Source of the DNA: an uncultured Oscillospiraceae bacterium
GTDB taxonomy: Bacteria > Bacillota > Clostridia > Oscillospirales > Ruminococcaceae
Reading direction: 5' to 3'
DNA: 10,669 nt
Assembly: GCA_905212515.1 (NCBI GenBank)
Contig: CAJMEU010000099.1
Span: 1-10,669 of the forward strand
The notes beneath the pieces were generated by a model, which did not search any database, was not told the DNA's origin, and was given only the letters and a program-made list of their open reading frames with translations. Numbering within the stretch: the stretch's first letter is position 1; each line of letters starts with the position of its first letter. Made by a program: the position numbers and the translations under genes. Of this stretch, positions 10,463-10,669 are shown in pieces.

Positions 10463-10669
10463 ATGATGAAAAAGGCTATCTGCATTTTCCTGTGCTTGGC
10501 AATGATCCTCTCCCTGGCCGCCTGCGGCGGCGGCTCTTCTGCATCCGCCCCGGCTGCTGGCACATCCGCTGGCAGTGCCCCTGCCGGCAGTGAGGCGCAA
10601 CCCACTGCCAGCGGCGATCCCATCAAAATCGGTTTCCTTCTGCCCAAATCCGGCGGATACGCGCCTATG
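10463..10669 (+). CDS. ABC-transporter substrate-binding lipoprotein, N-terminal part
   Basis: The first 69 residues are present; the gene runs off the window. Residues 1-21 are a lipoprotein signal (MMKKAICIFLCLAMILSLAAC, cysteine 21). A Gly/Ser/Ala/Pro-rich linker runs to about residue 51. The mature domain begins DPIKIGFLLPKSGGYAPM, the opening strand and loop typical of type-I periplasmic binding proteins of the LivJ/branched-chain amino-acid class, where IKIG-hydrophobic-P-x-(T/S)-G is usual. It should capture a solute outside the membrane and pass it to an ABC permease encoded further downstream. AAGGAG lies ten bases before the first ATG; a second ATG follows directly but is further from that site. 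The upstream FCD regulator and operator-like sites suggest substrate-responsive control. The exact solute cannot be inferred from this fragment. Confidence 0.82.
   Translation, partial: MMKKAICIFLCLAMILSLAACGGGSSASAPAAGTSAGSAPAGSEAQPTASGDPIKIGFLLPKSGGYAPM

Overview
The window looks like chromosome of a GC-rich member of the Clostridia, perhaps Oscillospiraceae-like. The taxon is inferred. The basis is strong AGGAGG ribosome sites, sigma-A style promoters, Firmicutes-type families (DUF2089 with SHOCT-like proteins, EFR1 flavodoxin-ferredoxin, LAAC lipoproteins) and very GC-rich coding next to AT-rich regulatory gaps. No phage, IS element, CRISPR array or rRNA was seen.

Positions 1-1700 read on the minus strand: a cold-shock protein with a long hairpin-bearing leader, an orphan lipoprotein with a strong terminator, and tRNA-Asn with its own promoter and terminator. 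Positions 1700-5000 hold a very GC-rich plus-strand gene for a secreted VWA-like protein. Two minus-strand genes follow: a small membrane protein and an XRE-type regulator. An initiator tRNA-Met unit is at 5090-5281. After it comes a 275-base gap with two tandem hairpins and a terminator.

Positions 5557-7766 form a compact redox module. EFR1 (flavodoxin plus two 4Fe-4S clusters) and an FMN nitroreductase with its own two 4Fe-4S clusters overlap by 35 bases. They are transcribed divergently from a TetR-family regulator. The two promoters face each other and both -10 boxes lie inside one perfect 11-bp-arm palindrome, so one binding event could silence both directions.

Positions 7859-9015 form a three-gene unit: DUF2089 (zinc ribbon, HTH, C-terminal bihelical module), a SHOCT-like protein, and a small protein that looks like a standalone copy of the second protein's C-terminal domain. 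Its promoter lies against a 10-bp-arm AT-rich inverted repeat.

Positions 9187-10669 hold a GntR/FCD regulator and, 486 bases downstream, the start of a lipoprotein that resembles an ABC-transporter substrate-binding protein and runs off the window. Three similar 10-bp near-palindromes (TTGTATACCA, TGGTACACCA, TGGTATGCCA) lie upstream of these two genes and are a plausible operator set. The transporter gene also has a roughly 195-base leader that can form three hairpins.

The most interesting items are the domain relationships in the DUF2089 unit, the single-operator face-to-face promoter pair of the redox module, and the regulator/transporter operator set with its structured leader. All functions are read from sequence patterns without any database search.
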